A stretch of DNA of 64,000 nucleotides from Murinocardiopsis flavida (GCF_003014485.1 NZ_PYGA01000017.1:62001-126000); one strand, 5' to 3'; counted from the stretch's first letter, positions 1 through 8,614 are shown. Program-made: numbers and translations. Notes: generated by a model from the letters alone, not told the origin.

Positions 1-66
1 CTAGTGTGTTCGGGGCCCTGCCCGCGGTCGCCGCCCGGGCCCGGGGCCAGTCGTGAGAGGGAGTCC

Positions 67-528
67 ATGGCGATCAACCGCGAGTTCCTGGGGCGGGAGT
101 ACACCTCCCCTGAACCGTACGAAGTCACCCGGGTGAAGATCCGCGAGTTCGCCGACGCGATCGGCGACGCCAACCCGGTGTACCGCGACCCGGCCACCGC
201 GCGCGCCGCCGGGTATCCCGACGTCATCGCCCCGCCGACCTTCGCCATCGTCATGGGGATGGAGGGCGCCGGGCAGGCCATGTTCGACCCCGACCTGCGG
301 TTGGACTACTCGCGTGTGGTCCACGGCGACCAGAGCTTCCGCCACTCCCGCCCGGTCCGGGCCGGCGACGTGCTCACCTGCGTCACCCGCATCCGCGACG
401 TCAAGGCGCTCGGCGGCAACGAGCTGCTCACCGTCGACAGCGACATCAGCACGGTCGACGGTGAGCACGTCGTCACCGCGTCCAACATGATGGTCGTGCG
501 CGGCGGTGCCGCGCAGGGCTCCGAGTAG
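67..528 (+). CDS. MaoC-like (R)-hydratase subunit, HadA/UPF0336-like
   Basis: A 153-residue hot-dog-fold protein of the FAS1-type dehydratase N-terminal family. Start chosen at the ATG preceded by GAGAGGGAG; this gives the usual N-terminus with the NREFLGREY segment. Conserved stretches include the IGDANPVYRD region (about residues 35-44) and the APPTF segment. In mycobacteria hadA-hadB sit at the same place, between rpmG and tRNA-Trp/secE, and form the 3-hydroxyacyl-ACP dehydratase of the FAS-II system; that is family knowledge. This organism is probably not a mycolate producer, so the substrate here is unknown. Stop is followed 13 nt later by the second MaoC gene, so the two products probably form a heterodimer. 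Confidence 0.85.
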   Translation: MAINREFLGREYTSPEPYEVTRVKIREFADAIGDANPVYRDPATARAAGYPDVIAPPTFAIVMGMEGAGQAMFDPDLRLDYSRVVHGDQSFRHSRPVRAGDVLTCVTRIRDVKALGGNELLTVDSDISTVDGEHVVTASNMMVVRGGAAQGSE

Positions 529-541
529 CGGGGAGACGCCC

Positions 542-970
542 ATGACCGCCGTCATCAAGTACGCCGACGTCGAGGTCGGCACCGAGATCCCGGAGCAGTC
601 GTACCCGGTGCGCCGGCTCGACCTCGTCCGCTACGCCGGGGCGTCCGGCGACTTCAACGAGATCCACTGGAGCGGCCGCGTCGCCAAGTCCGTCGGGCTG
701 CCCGACGTCATCGCGCACGGCATGTTCACCATGGCGCAGGCCGGGCGGCTCATCACCGACTGGGCCGGCGACCCCGGTGCGGTCGAGGAGTACTCGGTGC
801 GGTTCTCCGCGCCCGTGGTGGTCCCCGACGACGACACCGGCACCGAGATCACCGTCAGCGGTGTGGTGCGCAAGAAGCTCGACGACAACCGGGTCGAGGT
901 CGCCCTCACGGCGCGCTCCGGCGGCGCCAAGGTCCTGGCCCGCCCCACGGCCGTCGTCCGCCTCGCCTGA
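542..970 (+). CDS. MaoC-like dehydratase subunit, HadB-like
   Basis: A 142-residue single hot-dog protein. It carries the hydratase-2 signature YAGASGDFNEIHW (about residues 32-44) with the catalytic Asp and His, followed by GLPDVIAHGMFTMA, which is typical of the active subunit. ATG start with a GGGGAGA ribosome binding site. It is 13 nt after the HadA-like gene and 11 nt before murB, so all three are probably cotranscribed. The likely reaction is dehydration of a (R)-3-hydroxyacyl thioester; the acyl chain length and carrier cannot be read from sequence. Confidence 0.87.
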   Translation: MTAVIKYADVEVGTEIPEQSYPVRRLDLVRYAGASGDFNEIHWSGRVAKSVGLPDVIAHGMFTMAQAGRLITDWAGDPGAVEEYSVRFSAPVVVPDDDTGTEITVSGVVRKKLDDNRVEVALTARSGGAKVLARPTAVVRLA

Positions 971-981
971 GAAGGAACCGC

Positions 982-2049
982 GTGTCAGCAACCGCCCGCC
1001 AGGTCCCCCTCTCCGACTACACGACGCTGCGACTCGGAGGGCCCGCAGCGGTCCTCCGGCGCGCGTCCGACACCGAGTCGCTCGTCGCGGCCGTGCGCGC
1101 CGCCGACGCCGAGGGGATCCCGCTGCTGGTCCTCGGCGGCGGCAGCAACCTCGTCATCGCCGACTCCGGGTTCCCCGGCACGGTCGTCCACGTCGACTCC
1201 CCGGGGGTGCGGTTCACCCCGGGCGAGGGCGACACGGTGCGGGTCGCCGCCGAGGCCGGCGTCGACTGGGACTCCCTGGTCGAGCGCTGCACCGCCGAGG
1301 GTCTCAGCGGCATCGAGTGCCTGTCCGGCATCCCCGGCAGGGTCGGTTCCACGCCCATCCAGAACGTCGGCGCCTACGGCCAGGACGTCAGCGAGACCAT
1401 CAGCACGGTGCGCGTCTACGACCGGCGCACCGGGGAACTGCGCACGCTGACCGGGGCCGAATGCGGCTTCGCCTACCGCGACAGCGCGTTCAAGGGCGAC
1501 GACCGCTTCATCGTCTGCGAGGTCGCCTTCGACCTCACCCGCTCCCCGCTGAGCCGGCCCATCGCCTATGCGGAACTCGCCCGGCGCCTCGGTGTCGAGC
1601 CCGGCGACCGGGTGCCACTGGCCGCCGCCCGCGCGGCAGTCCTCGAACTGCGCAAGGGCAAGGGCATGGTGCTCGACCCCGGCGACCCCGACACCCGCAG
1701 CGCCGGGTCGTTCTTCACCAACCCCATCCTGGGCCCCGACGAGTTCACCGAGTTCACCAAGCGCGCCGCCGAGCGCCTCGGCCCGGACCTGCCGCCGCCC
1801 GGCTTCGCGGTGCCCGACGGGCGCACCAAGACCTCCGCCGCCTGGCTCATCGAGAAGGCCGGGTTCCGCAAGGGCTTCAGCGTCGGCCCGGCGCGCATCT
1901 CCACCAAGCACACGCTCGCGCTCACGAACCCGGGCGGCGCCACGACCGCCGACCTGCTCGACCTCGCCCGGACGGTGCGCGCCGGGGTTGCCGAGGCGTT
2001 CGGTGTGACCCTGGTGAACGAGCCCGTCATGGTGGGCACGTCCCTCTGA
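982..2049 (+). CDS. murB: UDP-N-acetylmuramate dehydrogenase MurB
   Basis: Reduces UDP-GlcNAc-enolpyruvate to UDP-MurNAc with NADPH in the cytoplasmic phase of peptidoglycan synthesis. The 355-residue protein has the FAD-binding GGGSN motif (residues 52-56), the second FAD segment SGIPGRVGSTPIQNVGAYGQ (115-134), the catalytic Ser in GSFFTNP (Ser243) and the C-terminal Glu in LVNEPV (Glu347). GTG start with a GAAGGA ribosome binding site, 11 nt after the preceding MaoC gene. All residues expected for catalysis are present and the length is normal. Confidence 0.97.
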   Translation: MSATARQVPLSDYTTLRLGGPAAVLRRASDTESLVAAVRAADAEGIPLLVLGGGSNLVIADSGFPGTVVHVDSPGVRFTPGEGDTVRVAAEAGVDWDSLVERCTAEGLSGIECLSGIPGRVGSTPIQNVGAYGQDVSETISTVRVYDRRTGELRTLTGAECGFAYRDSAFKGDDRFIVCEVAFDLTRSPLSRPIAYAELARRLGVEPGDRVPLAAARAAVLELRKGKGMVLDPGDPDTRSAGSFFTNPILGPDEFTEFTKRAAERLGPDLPPPGFAVPDGRTKTSAAWLIEKAGFRKGFSVGPARISTKHTLALTNPGGATTADLLDLARTVRAGVAEAFGVTLVNEPVMVGTSL

Positions 2050-2095
2050 ACGGCGCCGAAAGAATTATTTCAGGCCCGCCCAACTCTCGAATTCG

Positions 2096-2127
2096 ATTGG
2101 CTTGATAATTAACGATGGAAAGCCAAT
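2096..2127. promoter_or_regulatory. AT-rich inverted repeat upstream of the riboswitch promoter
   Basis: A perfect 8-bp inverted repeat, ATTGGCTT at 2096-2103 and AAGCCAAT at 2120-2127, separated by a 16-nt AT-rich loop. It lies in a strikingly AT-rich island just upstream of the presumed -35 region for the riboswitch RNA. It could be a regulator binding site or an intrinsic terminator-like remnant for murB. No named regulator box was recognised. Confidence 0.35.
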
Positions 2128-2160
2128 GAATTGCGCCGTTCCTTTTTCCTGATAATCTGA
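2128..2160 (+). promoter_or_regulatory. Putative promoter of the Mn-riboswitch/transporter transcript
   Basis: A good -10 hexamer GATAAT lies at 2151-2156. Transcription would start near 2163, just 5' of the P1 helix of the riboswitch (2168). The -35 is weak: GAATTG at 2128-2133 gives a 17-bp spacer. The placement relative to the aptamer is the main support. Confidence 0.45.
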
Positions 2161-2164
2161 GGAA

Positions 2165-2340
2165 TGTCGAGGGGGAGTAGTCCCCAATCCATGCGGTCGA
2201 CACAATGGCCATAGGCGCGGCCCGGTGCATCCGGGCGGCGCGCGGCCCGGTCGCATGAGCCCGCCGGTGGTCAGCCGCTTCTTCCGCGGCCGCTCGGGCG
2301 GACGAGACCTTCGGCCTGGCAGGCAATGCCGGGCCGAAGT
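2165..2340 (+). promoter_or_regulatory. yybP-ykoY-type manganese riboswitch
   Basis: The 5' strand carries the family hallmark GGGGAGUAG (2172-2180) and the 3' strand carries the hallmark GAGACCUU (2304-2311). P1 pairs CGAGGG (2168-2173) with CCTTCG (2308-2313) including one G-U pair. Immediately 3', TCGGCCTGGCA (2311-2321) and TGCCGGGCCGA (2327-2337) form an 11-bp hairpin with loop GGCAA whose first bases overlap the 3' strand of P1, so P1 and this hairpin exclude each other and look like an expression platform. Known members bind Mn2+ and control MntP or GDT1/TMEM165-type exporters, which matches the gene that follows at 2383. Confidence 0.8.
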
Positions 2341-2382
2341 GTCGTGTGCACTTCGTCCCGATCCACAAGGACGGAGGACGCC

Positions 2383-2988
2383 GTGGGATTCCTCGCAGCG
2401 CTCGGATTCAGTACCGCAGCGGTATTCATCGCCGAAATGGGCGATAAGACCCAGCTCGTCGCCATGTCCTTGGCGACCCGTTATCGGGTGCGCACCGTGC
2501 TCATCGGTGTCACCGTCGCGACCATCGCGGTCCACGGGGTCAGCGTGCTCATCGCCGAGGTGCTCGGCCTCGCGATCCCCACCGACTGGGTGACCCTCGC
2601 CGCCGGTGCCGCGTTCCTGTTCTTCGGAGCGTGGACGCTGCGCGGCGACGAACTCACCGACAAGGACGAGGAGCGGGCGGCGTCCCGGAGCATCCGGTCC
2701 GGCGTCATCACGGTCGCCACGATCTTCTTCGTCGCCGAACTCGGCGACAAGACCATGCTCGCCACCATCACCGTCGGCGCCAACCACTCGGGCACGCCGC
2801 TGGCGTGGCTCGCCGTGTGGATCGGGTCGACCGTCGGCATGGTGCTCGCCGACGGGATCGCCATCGTCCTGGGGCGGGTCCTCGGCAAGAGGCTGCCCGA
2901 GCGCGCGATCAGCATCGGCGCCGCCGTGCTCTTCTTCGCCGTCGGCGCGGTCATGACCTGGCAGGGCGTCGCCATGCTGCTGGCCTGA
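2383..2988 (+). CDS. GDT1/TMEM165-family cation (Mn2+/Ca2+) transporter
   Basis: A 201-residue polytopic membrane protein with about six helices. It shows the two inverted family repeats, each with the E-x-G-D-K-T motif: EMGDKT at residues 18-23 and ELGDKT at 119-124. A polar loop of roughly 20 residues (GDELTDKDEERAAS) separates the halves. In bacteria this family exports manganese. The GTG start is preceded by GGAGG at a suitable distance; an upstream in-frame ATG would place translation inside the riboswitch tail and is not favoured. The yybP-ykoY-type leader supports Mn2+ as the substrate. The gene converges with the next gene 12 nt away. Confidence 0.9.
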   Translation: MGFLAALGFSTAAVFIAEMGDKTQLVAMSLATRYRVRTVLIGVTVATIAVHGVSVLIAEVLGLAIPTDWVTLAAGAAFLFFGAWTLRGDELTDKDEERAASRSIRSGVITVATIFFVAELGDKTMLATITVGANHSGTPLAWLAVWIGSTVGMVLADGIAIVLGRVLGKRLPERAISIGAAVLFFAVGAVMTWQGVAMLLA

Positions 2989-3000
2989 CCCGCGGGCGGG

Positions 3001-4023
3001 TCACTCGGGCGGTGCCGCGAGCCAGGCGTCGATCCCGGCCAGCAGCTCCTTGGCGCGCGACTCCGGCACGGCCGAGCCGCGCACCGACATGCGGGCGAGT
3101 TCGGCGAGTTCGGCGTCGGAGAACCCGAACACCGAGCGGGCGATCTCGTACTGCTCGGCGAGGCGCGGCCCGAACAGCAGCGGGTCGTCCGTCCCGAGGG
3201 CGATGGGCGCACCGGCGTCGAACAGCCGGCGCAGCGGCACGTGGGCGACGTCGTCCACGACACCGAGACTCGCGTTGGACGTCGGGCACACCTCCAGCGT
3301 GACCTCCTGGGTGGCGATCCGCTCGACCAGGTAGGGGTCCTCGATGGCGCGGACCCCGTGCCCGATGCGGTGCGCGTCGAGGTCGTCGAGGCATTCGCGG
3401 ACGCTGCGGGCCCCCAGCAGCTCCCCGCCGTGCGGCACGGAGAGCAGCCCGGCCCTGCGGGCGATGCGGAACGCGCCCTCGAACTCCAGCGCGCGCCCGC
3501 GCCGCTCGTCGTTGTTCAGGCCGAACCCGACGACGCCGCGGCCGGCGTACTGCGCCGCGAGCCGCGCCAGCGCCTTGGCGTCGAGGACGTGCTTGGTGCG
3601 GTTCGCGGCGACGACGATCCCGATCCCCACCCCGGTGTCGCGCTCGGCCGTGCGCGCGGCGTCCAGGACCAGGTCGAGGGTCGCGGTGAGGCCGTCGAAC
3701 CGCGCCGCGTACCCGCTGGGGTCGACCTGGATCTCCAGCCACCCCGAACCGGCCGCGCGCTCGTCCTCGGCGGCCTCGCGCAGCAGCCGGTACATGTCGG
3801 ACGGGGTGCGCAGCACCGACCGTGCGATGTCGTAGAGGCGCTGGAAGCGGAACCAGCCGCGCTCGTCGGTGGCCCTGAGCCGGGGCGGCCACTCGGCCAG
3901 CAGCGCTTGGGGGAGGTGCGTGCCGTGCAGGTCCGCGAGCTCCACGAGCGTCGAATGGCGCATGGAACCGGTGAAGTGCAGGTGCAGGTGGGCCTTTGGC
4001 AGCCGGGCGATCGGGCGTGACAT
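3001..4023 (-). CDS. add: Adenosine deaminase-family protein
   Basis: Hydrolytic deaminase of the amidohydrolase superfamily, likely converting (deoxy)adenosine to (deoxy)inosine in purine salvage. The 340-residue protein has the N-terminal zinc pair HLH (residues 14-16) within PKAHLHLHFTGS, then PHGGEL (HAGE-equivalent with the catalytic Glu), the HRIGHGV zinc/base-contact His, CPTSN, and the LGTDDP Asp pair. Start at the ATG of MSRPIARLPK; a TTG 18 nt upstream is less likely. The residue before HLH is His rather than the classical Glu, and Thr replaces Asp before Gly19, so a related substrate such as aminodeoxyfutalosine cannot be excluded. Order murB-(transporter)-add-aminotransferase-secE matches Streptomyces. 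Confidence 0.85.
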   Translation of the reverse strand: MSRPIARLPKAHLHLHFTGSMRHSTLVELADLHGTHLPQALLAEWPPRLRATDERGWFRFQRLYDIARSVLRTPSDMYRLLREAAEDERAAGSGWLEIQVDPSGYAARFDGLTATLDLVLDAARTAERDTGVGIGIVVAANRTKHVLDAKALARLAAQYAGRGVVGFGLNNDERRGRALEFEGAFRIARRAGLLSVPHGGELLGARSVRECLDDLDAHRIGHGVRAIEDPYLVERIATQEVTLEVCPTSNASLGVVDDVAHVPLRRLFDAGAPIALGTDDPLLFGPRLAEQYEIARSVFGFSDAELAELARMSVRGSAVPESRAKELLAGIDAWLAAPPE

Positions 4024-4161
4024 GTCCCAAGGGTGCCGCAAAGACCGCGCCGCCGTCGTCCCGAGTGCGGGAAAAGGGTCCCCGGCCGCTGGAGGGCGCC
4101 CCCGGCAGCCGCCCCGCGGCGCTGCGGGGCGGCGGCGGGGATCACGGCGCCCGGCCGCCGC

Positions 4162-5370
4162 TCAGACGGCCTCGCGCAGCAGTTCGGCGATGCGGCCGAC
4201 GCCCTCGGCGAGGTCGGCGTCGCTCAGCGCGTAGGACAGCCGCAGATAACCGGGTGTGCCGAACGCCTCACCCGGGACCACGGCGACCTCGGCCTGCTCC
4301 AGGATCAGCTCGGCGAGCGCGGCGGAGCTCGCCGGGCGCACACCCCTGATCTCCTTGCCGAGCACGCCCTTGACGGACGGATAGGCGTAGAACGCGCCCT
4401 GCGGCTCCGGGCAGAGCACACCCGGGATCTCGTTCAGCAGCCGGACGATGGCCTGCCGCCGCCGGTCGAACGCGTCGCGCATCTCGCGGACCGCGGCGAG
4501 GTCGCCGCCCACCGCGGCGATCGCGGCCCGCTGCGCGACATTGGCGACGTTGGAGGTCGCGTGCGACTGGAGGTTGCCCGCGGCCCGCACGACGTCCTCG
4601 GGCCCGATGAGCCAGCCCACGCGCCAGCCGGTCATGGCGTAGGTCTTGGCGACCCCGTTCACGACGACGGTGCGGTCCGCCAGCTCGGGCACCGCGACGG
4701 GCATGGAGGTGACCGCGGCGTGCCCGTACACCAGGTGCTCGTAGATCTCGTCGGTGAGCACCCACAGGCCGTGGGAGTCGGCCCAGCGCCCGATCTCGCG
4801 CACCTGGTCGGGGCCGTACACGGCGCCGGTCGGGTTCGACGGCGAGACGAACAGCAGGACCTTGGTCCGCTCCGTGCGCGCCGCCTCCAATCGGTCGACG
4901 TCCGCCTGGAAGCCGGTGGTCTCGTCGGTCCGGACGTACACCGGGACGCCGCCGGCGAGGCGGATGGACTCCGGGTAGGTGGTCCAGAACGGCGCGGTCA
5001 CGATGACCTCGTCGCCGGGGTCGAGCAGCGCGGCGAACGCCTCGTAGATGGCCTGCTTCCCGCCGTTGGTCACCAGGACCTGGCCGGGGTCGACCCGGTA
5101 GCCGGAGTCGCGCAGGGTCTTCGCCGCGATGGCGTCCTTGAGCTCGGGCAGCCCGCCGGCCGGGGTGTACCGGTGGTTCCGGGGGTCCCGGCACGCCTCG
5201 GCGGCGGCTTCGACAATGGGCGCCGGGGTGGGGAAGTCGGGCTCTCCCGCGCCGAAGCCGATGACGGGGCGCCCGGCGGCCTTCATGGCCTTCGCCCTGG
5301 CGTCGACGGCGAGCGTCGCCGACTCGGAGATGCCGCCGATACGTGCGGAGATGCGGGGTCGGTCAGTCAT
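4162..5370 (-). CDS. aspC: Class I pyridoxal-phosphate aminotransferase, aspartate aminotransferase type
   Basis: A 402-residue fold-type I aminotransferase of the AspC/Bacillus subgroup. Visible features are [10 protein letters not shown] near residue 40, the [10 protein letters not shown] segment, the DEIYEHLVY stretch with the cofactor Asp and Tyr, and the PLP lysine in [13 protein letters not shown] (Lys242). The Arg that binds the substrate alpha-carboxylate is in GYLRLSYA near the C-terminus. The start is ambiguous between two ATGs 9 nt apart (5370 and 5379); the downstream one is used. The expected reaction is aspartate/2-oxoglutarate transamination; the exact amino-acid range is not readable. 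It is divergent from the tRNA-Trp/secE unit. Confidence 0.88.
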   Translation of the reverse strand: MTDRPRISARIGGISESATLAVDARAKAMKAAGRPVIGFGAGEPDFPTPAPIVEAAAEACRDPRNHRYTPAGGLPELKDAIAAKTLRDSGYRVDPGQVLVTNGGKQAIYEAFAALLDPGDEVIVTAPFWTTYPESIRLAGGVPVYVRTDETTGFQADVDRLEAARTERTKVLLFVSPSNPTGAVYGPDQVREIGRWADSHGLWVLTDEIYEHLVYGHAAVTSMPVAVPELADRTVVVNGVAKTYAMTGWRVGWLIGPEDVVRAAGNLQSHATSNVANVAQRAAIAAVGGDLAAVREMRDAFDRRRQAIVRLLNEIPGVLCPEPQGAFYAYPSVKGVLGKEIRGVRPASSAALAELILEQAEVAVVPGEAFGTPGYLRLSYALSDADLAEGVGRIAELLREAV

Positions 5371-5428
5371 GGCGGCCATGCTTGCACGGTGGCGGCGGCG
5401 ACACGGCGCCGGTGCCCGGAGTATCGGG

Positions 5429-5458
5429 TTGGTCCGCGATCGGGATTGGGCATAGACT
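5429..5458 (+). promoter_or_regulatory. Promoter candidate for tRNA-Trp/secE
   Basis: TTGGTC at 5429-5434 and TAGACT at 5453-5458 with an 18-bp spacer. It is in the divergent space between the aminotransferase gene and tRNA-Trp, giving a start near 5465 and a precursor of about 100 nt before the mature tRNA. Confidence 0.5.
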
Positions 5459-5569
5459 GCCCAGCGTCCGATTCCGGCCGGGGCCCGCAGCAGTGCGCGA
5501 CCGAACCGGTACACCGCACCGCGCGTTGGCGGTTATGGTGGACGGACAAGGGGTGCCCGCGGCATCCGA

Positions 5570-5642
5570 AGGGCAGTGGCTCAATTGGTAGAGCACCGGT
5601 CTCCAAAACCGGCGGTTGGGGGTTCGAGTCCCTCCTGCCCTG
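5570..5642 (+). tRNA. trnW: tRNA-Trp(CCA)
   Basis: A complete cloverleaf can be drawn. The acceptor stem pairs AGGGCAG (5570-5576) with CTGCCCT (5635-5641) and G5642 is the discriminator. The D-arm contains AATTGGTAGAG, the anticodon stem CCGGT/ACCGG encloses the loop CTCCAAA with anticodon CCA at 5603-5605, and the T-arm contains GGTTCGAGTCC. The 3' CCA is not encoded (the genome reads CAA after the discriminator). tRNA-Trp directly before secE is a known actinobacterial arrangement. Confidence 0.97.
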
Positions 5643-5747
5643 CAATATCACATCGTTGATGCGGCGCAGCAGCGCATCGGGATCCCGGCCGATCGGCCGT
5701 CGGCCGGGTATTTCCACCCAGATCGCCTACCTTTTAAGGACCTCCAG

Positions 5748-6041
5748 GTGACACAGACTGACGCCGACGCGAAGCCGGAGAAGGAGCGCAAGCGTCGTAC
5801 CGGTCCGGTGACCTTCACCAAGCAGGTCGTCGGCGAACTCCGCAAGGTCCGCTGGCCCACGCGCCGCGAACTCATCACCTACACCATCGTGGTGATCGTC
5901 TTCGTCGTGATCATGGTCGGCTACATCGCGCTCGTCGACCTCGGTGTCGGCGAGGCGGTCACCTGGCTCTACTCCACGCTCGGCGGTGGCGGCAGCGGCG
6001 GTGGCGGCGGCATGCCCGGCGGAGCGCCCGGCGGCGGCTGA
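5748..6041 (+). CDS. secE: Preprotein translocase subunit SecE
   Basis: Small essential subunit that clamps SecY in the SecYEG channel. The 97-residue protein has a charged cytoplasmic N-terminus, the signature ELRKVRWPTRREL (residues 30-42) and one transmembrane helix (about 43-65). The GTG start follows AAGGA at 5736-5740. The C-terminus is unusual: residues 79-97 are almost pure glycine with one MPGGAP interruption, a tail outside the membrane that standard SecE lacks. Its role is unknown. The gene lies 105 nt after tRNA-Trp and 159 nt before nusG. Confidence 0.96.
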   Translation: MTQTDADAKPEKERKRRTGPVTFTKQVVGELRKVRWPTRRELITYTIVVIVFVVIMVGYIALVDLGVGEAVTWLYSTLGGGGSGGGGGMPGGAPGGG

Positions 6042-6200
6042 TCCGCCGTATCCGCACTCGAACCGCCCCGCTGCCCCGACCGCGCCATGGTCCGGTGCGA
6101 TGCGGCGAGACCGTAAGCTGGGCAGGATAGTGGTGCCGACACCGTTGTTCCGCGATGTCGGCCGACCACGAGTGCGTACCCGACGAGAGAAAGAGCAGCC

Positions 6201-7139
6201 GTGTCCGAGTCCCCACTGACCTCTGACGACCGGCCCACTGAGGAGCGGGATCAGTCGTCGGAGGACGAGACCGGTCCGCGTGCCGAGCAGGCTGCTGACG
6301 ACGCCGCCGAGGCCGGCACCGGGTCGGCTGAGACCGACGAGCAGGCCGAGGACGACACCGCCGGGACCGAAGAGACCACCGGGTCCGAGGAGTCCGCGGA
6401 ATCCGAGGAGCAGGACGAGCAGTCCGATCCCGACGCGTCCGGCGAAGCGGCCGAGACCGCCGAGGAGTCCGAGACCGCTGAGGCAGGTGACGCCGAGGCC
6501 GACGACCCCGAGGCAGGCGACGCCGAAGCCGGCCCGCCCAAGCTCGACCCCGTCGAGGAGTTCAAGCTCGAACTCCGCCTGCTGCCGGGCGACTGGTACG
6601 TCGTGCACACCTACGCGGGCTACGAGAACCGGGTGAAGGCCAACGTCGAGAGCCGCACCCAGTCCCTCAACATGGAGGACTACATCTTCCAGGTCGAGGT
6701 GCCCACGCAGGAGGTCACCGAGGTCAAGAGCGGTAAGCGCCAGCTCGTCACCGAGAAGGTGCTCCCCGGCTACGTCCTCGTCCGCATGGAGCTCACCGAC
6801 GAGTCCTGGGCCGCGGTCCGCAACACCCCCGGTGTCACCGGGTTCGTCGGCCTGTCCAACCGCCCCGCCCCGCTGAGCGTGCAGGAGGTCGCCGACCTCC
6901 TGGCTCCCGAGGTCGAGGAGGACGAAGCCGCGCCGGCCCAGAAGAAGGAGTCGGAGGCCCGCAGCGACGTCGCCTACGACATCGGCGAGTCCGTCACGGT
7001 CATGGAGGGCCCGTTCGCCACGCTTCCCGCCACTGTCAGCGAGATCAACCCCGACACCCAGAAGCTCAAGGTGCTGGTGTCGATCTTCGGCAGGGAGACC
7101 CCGGTGGAGCTGGCGTTCAACCAGGTCTCCAAGATCTGA
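6201..7139 (+). CDS. nusG: Transcription termination/antitermination factor NusG
   Basis: Binds RNA polymerase and couples it to Rho or the ribosome. Of 312 residues, the first 125 or so are a highly acidic Ser/Glu/Asp/Ala-rich extension, as seen in other actinomycetes. The NGN domain begins near residue 131 ([16 protein letters not shown]), and the C-terminal KOW domain has [13 protein letters not shown] and ends in FNQVSKI. GTG start with GAGAGAAAGAG upstream. The downstream hairpins at 7155-7207 probably end or attenuate the secE-nusG transcript before rplK. Confidence 0.97.
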   Translation: MSESPLTSDDRPTEERDQSSEDETGPRAEQAADDAAEAGTGSAETDEQAEDDTAGTEETTGSEESAESEEQDEQSDPDASGEAAETAEESETAEAGDAEADDPEAGDAEAGPPKLDPVEEFKLELRLLPGDWYVVHTYAGYENRVKANVESRTQSLNMEDYIFQVEVPTQEVTEVKSGKRQLVTEKVLPGYVLVRMELTDESWAAVRNTPGVTGFVGLSNRPAPLSVQEVADLLAPEVEEDEAAPAQKKESEARSDVAYDIGESVTVMEGPFATLPATVSEINPDTQKLKVLVSIFGRETPVELAFNQVSKI

Positions 7140-7154
7140 GCGTCGCGTAGACTT

Positions 7155-7207
7155 GACGGGTCCGCCCTTTGCGGCGGGCCCGTCGCGCCCCGCCCGTGCG
7201 GGGCTTT
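7155..7207 (+). terminator. Tandem hairpins after nusG
   Basis: Two strong stem-loops in series: GACGGGTCCGCC (7155-7166) with GGCGGGCCCGTC (7173-7184), 12 bp with one G-U pair, and GCCCCGC (7187-7193) with GCGGGGC (7198-7204) followed by TTTAT. The second is terminator-like with a short U tract. It could act as an attenuator for rplK-rplA. Confidence 0.6.
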
Positions 7208-7367
7208 ATCGCGTGCCCCGCCCGGGTTCCGGCGGGCACGTGCCGCGGCACCCCGCACTCGGGGGCCACCGCGTCCGTCACCACCGGGGACCGGCCGCAT
7301 TCGCGCGCCGCCCCCGCCCGGTGGCGTGGAACCCATCCGAGTAGTGAGAACAGGCAAAGGACCCGAA

Positions 7368-7796
7368 ATGCCTCCGAAGAAGAAGCTTGCCGCCCTGGTG
7401 AAGGTGCAGTTGCCCGCAGGGCAGGCCACACCGGCACCGCCCGTCGGTACCGCGCTCGGCCCGCACGGCGTCAACATCATGGACTTCTGCAAGCAGTACA
7501 ACGCCGCCACCGAGGCGCAGCGCGGCAGCGTCATCCCCGTCGAGATCAGCATCTACGAGGACCGCTCCTTCAGCTTCATCACCAAGACGCCCCCGGCGCC
7601 GAAGCTGATCCTCAAGGCCGCCGGCCTGGAGAAGGGCTCCACCGACCCCAACCGCACCACCGCGGGGTCCATCACGAGCGACCAGGTGCGTGAGATCGCG
7701 CAGACCAAGCTGCCCGACCTCAACACCGGCGACCTCGCGGCCGCCGAGAAGATCGTCTCCGGGACCGCCCGCTCCATGGGCATCACCATCAAGTAG
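7368..7796 (+). CDS. rplK: 50S ribosomal protein L11
   Basis: A 142-residue L11, binding 23S rRNA at the GTPase-associated centre. The N-terminal domain has the proline-rich [20 protein letters not shown] hinge and the C-terminal RNA-binding domain ends with [14 protein letters not shown] start after CAAAGGA. The Pro22/Pro23-equivalent thiopeptide-contact prolines are present, so nothing suggests thiostrepton resistance at this protein. Separated from nusG by a 228-nt structured spacer and followed by rplA after 81 nt. Confidence 0.98.
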   Translation: MPPKKKLAALVKVQLPAGQATPAPPVGTALGPHGVNIMDFCKQYNAATEAQRGSVIPVEISIYEDRSFSFITKTPPAPKLILKAAGLEKGSTDPNRTTAGSITSDQVREIAQTKLPDLNTGDLAAAEKIVSGTARSMGITIK

Positions 7797-7877
7797 CCCC
7801 TCGCGGCACCGTCAGTTCCGTGGCAGGGCCGAGCGCTGGCCCGAGAACCACAATCCTTGAACACATCAGGAGATCCC

Positions 7878-8582
7878 GTGAAGCGCAGCAAGAGCTACCG
7901 CAACGCCGAGGAGCGGGTCGACCGCACCCGCCTGTACACGCCCGCCGAGGCCGTGCAGCTCGCGAAGGCCAACGTCGCCACCAAGTTCGACCCCACCGTC
8001 GAGGTGGCCCTGCGCCTGGGCGTCGACCCGCGCAAGGCCGACCAGATGGTCCGCGGCACCGTCAACCTGCCGCACGGCACCGGCAAGACCGCTCGGGTCC
8101 TGGTCTTCGCCACCGGTGAGCGTGCGGAGGAGGCGAAGGCCGCCGGCGCCGACTTCGTCGGCGACGACGACCTCGTCGAGGAGATCCAGAAGGGCTTCCT
8201 CGACTTCGACGCCGTTGTGGCGACCCCCGACCTCATGGGCAAGGTCGGCCGGCTGGGCCGCGTGCTCGGGCCTCGCGGCCTGATGCCGAACCCGAAGACC
8301 GGCACCGTGACCCCTGATGTCGCACGCGCCGTCACCGAGATCAAGGGCGGCAAGATCGAGTTCCGCGTCGACCGGCACGGGAACCTGCACTTCATCATCG
8401 GCAAGGCGTCCTTCGGCGACCAGCAGCTGCTGGAGAACTACCAGGCCGCGCTCGAAGAGGTGCAGCGCCTCAAGCCGTCGGCGGCCAAGGGCCGCTACAT
8501 CAAGAAGGCGAACCTGGCCACCACGATGGGCCCCGGCATCCCCGTCGACCCCAACGTCACGCGCAACCTCACCGCTGCCTAG
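7878..8582 (+). CDS. rplA: 50S ribosomal protein L1
   Basis: A 234-residue L1 of the L1 stalk, also a translational repressor of the L11 operon in many bacteria. Visible motifs are [33 protein letters not shown] and the [15 protein letters not shown] signature around residues 133-147. The GTG start has AGGAGA at 7868-7873; an in-frame ATG 21 nt upstream lies before this ribosome binding site and is rejected. A strong terminator follows. Confidence 0.98.
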   Translation: MKRSKSYRNAEERVDRTRLYTPAEAVQLAKANVATKFDPTVEVALRLGVDPRKADQMVRGTVNLPHGTGKTARVLVFATGERAEEAKAAGADFVGDDDLVEEIQKGFLDFDAVVATPDLMGKVGRLGRVLGPRGLMPNPKTGTVTPDVARAVTEIKGGKIEFRVDRHGNLHFIIGKASFGDQQLLENYQAALEEVQRLKPSAAKGRYIKKANLATTMGPGIPVDPNVTRNLTAA

Positions 8583-8614
8583 AGCAAGCCGCAGGACGCA
8601 AAGCACGACGAGGA

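Noticed and set aside
2271-2350. ORF starts upstream of the GDT1 gene (ATG at 2326)
   Set aside because: The start would lie inside the riboswitch expression platform; the GTG at 2383 has GGAGG and gives the normal N-terminus.
5642-5645. An encoded CCA end on tRNA-Trp
   Set aside because: After the discriminator G the genome reads CAA, not CCA.
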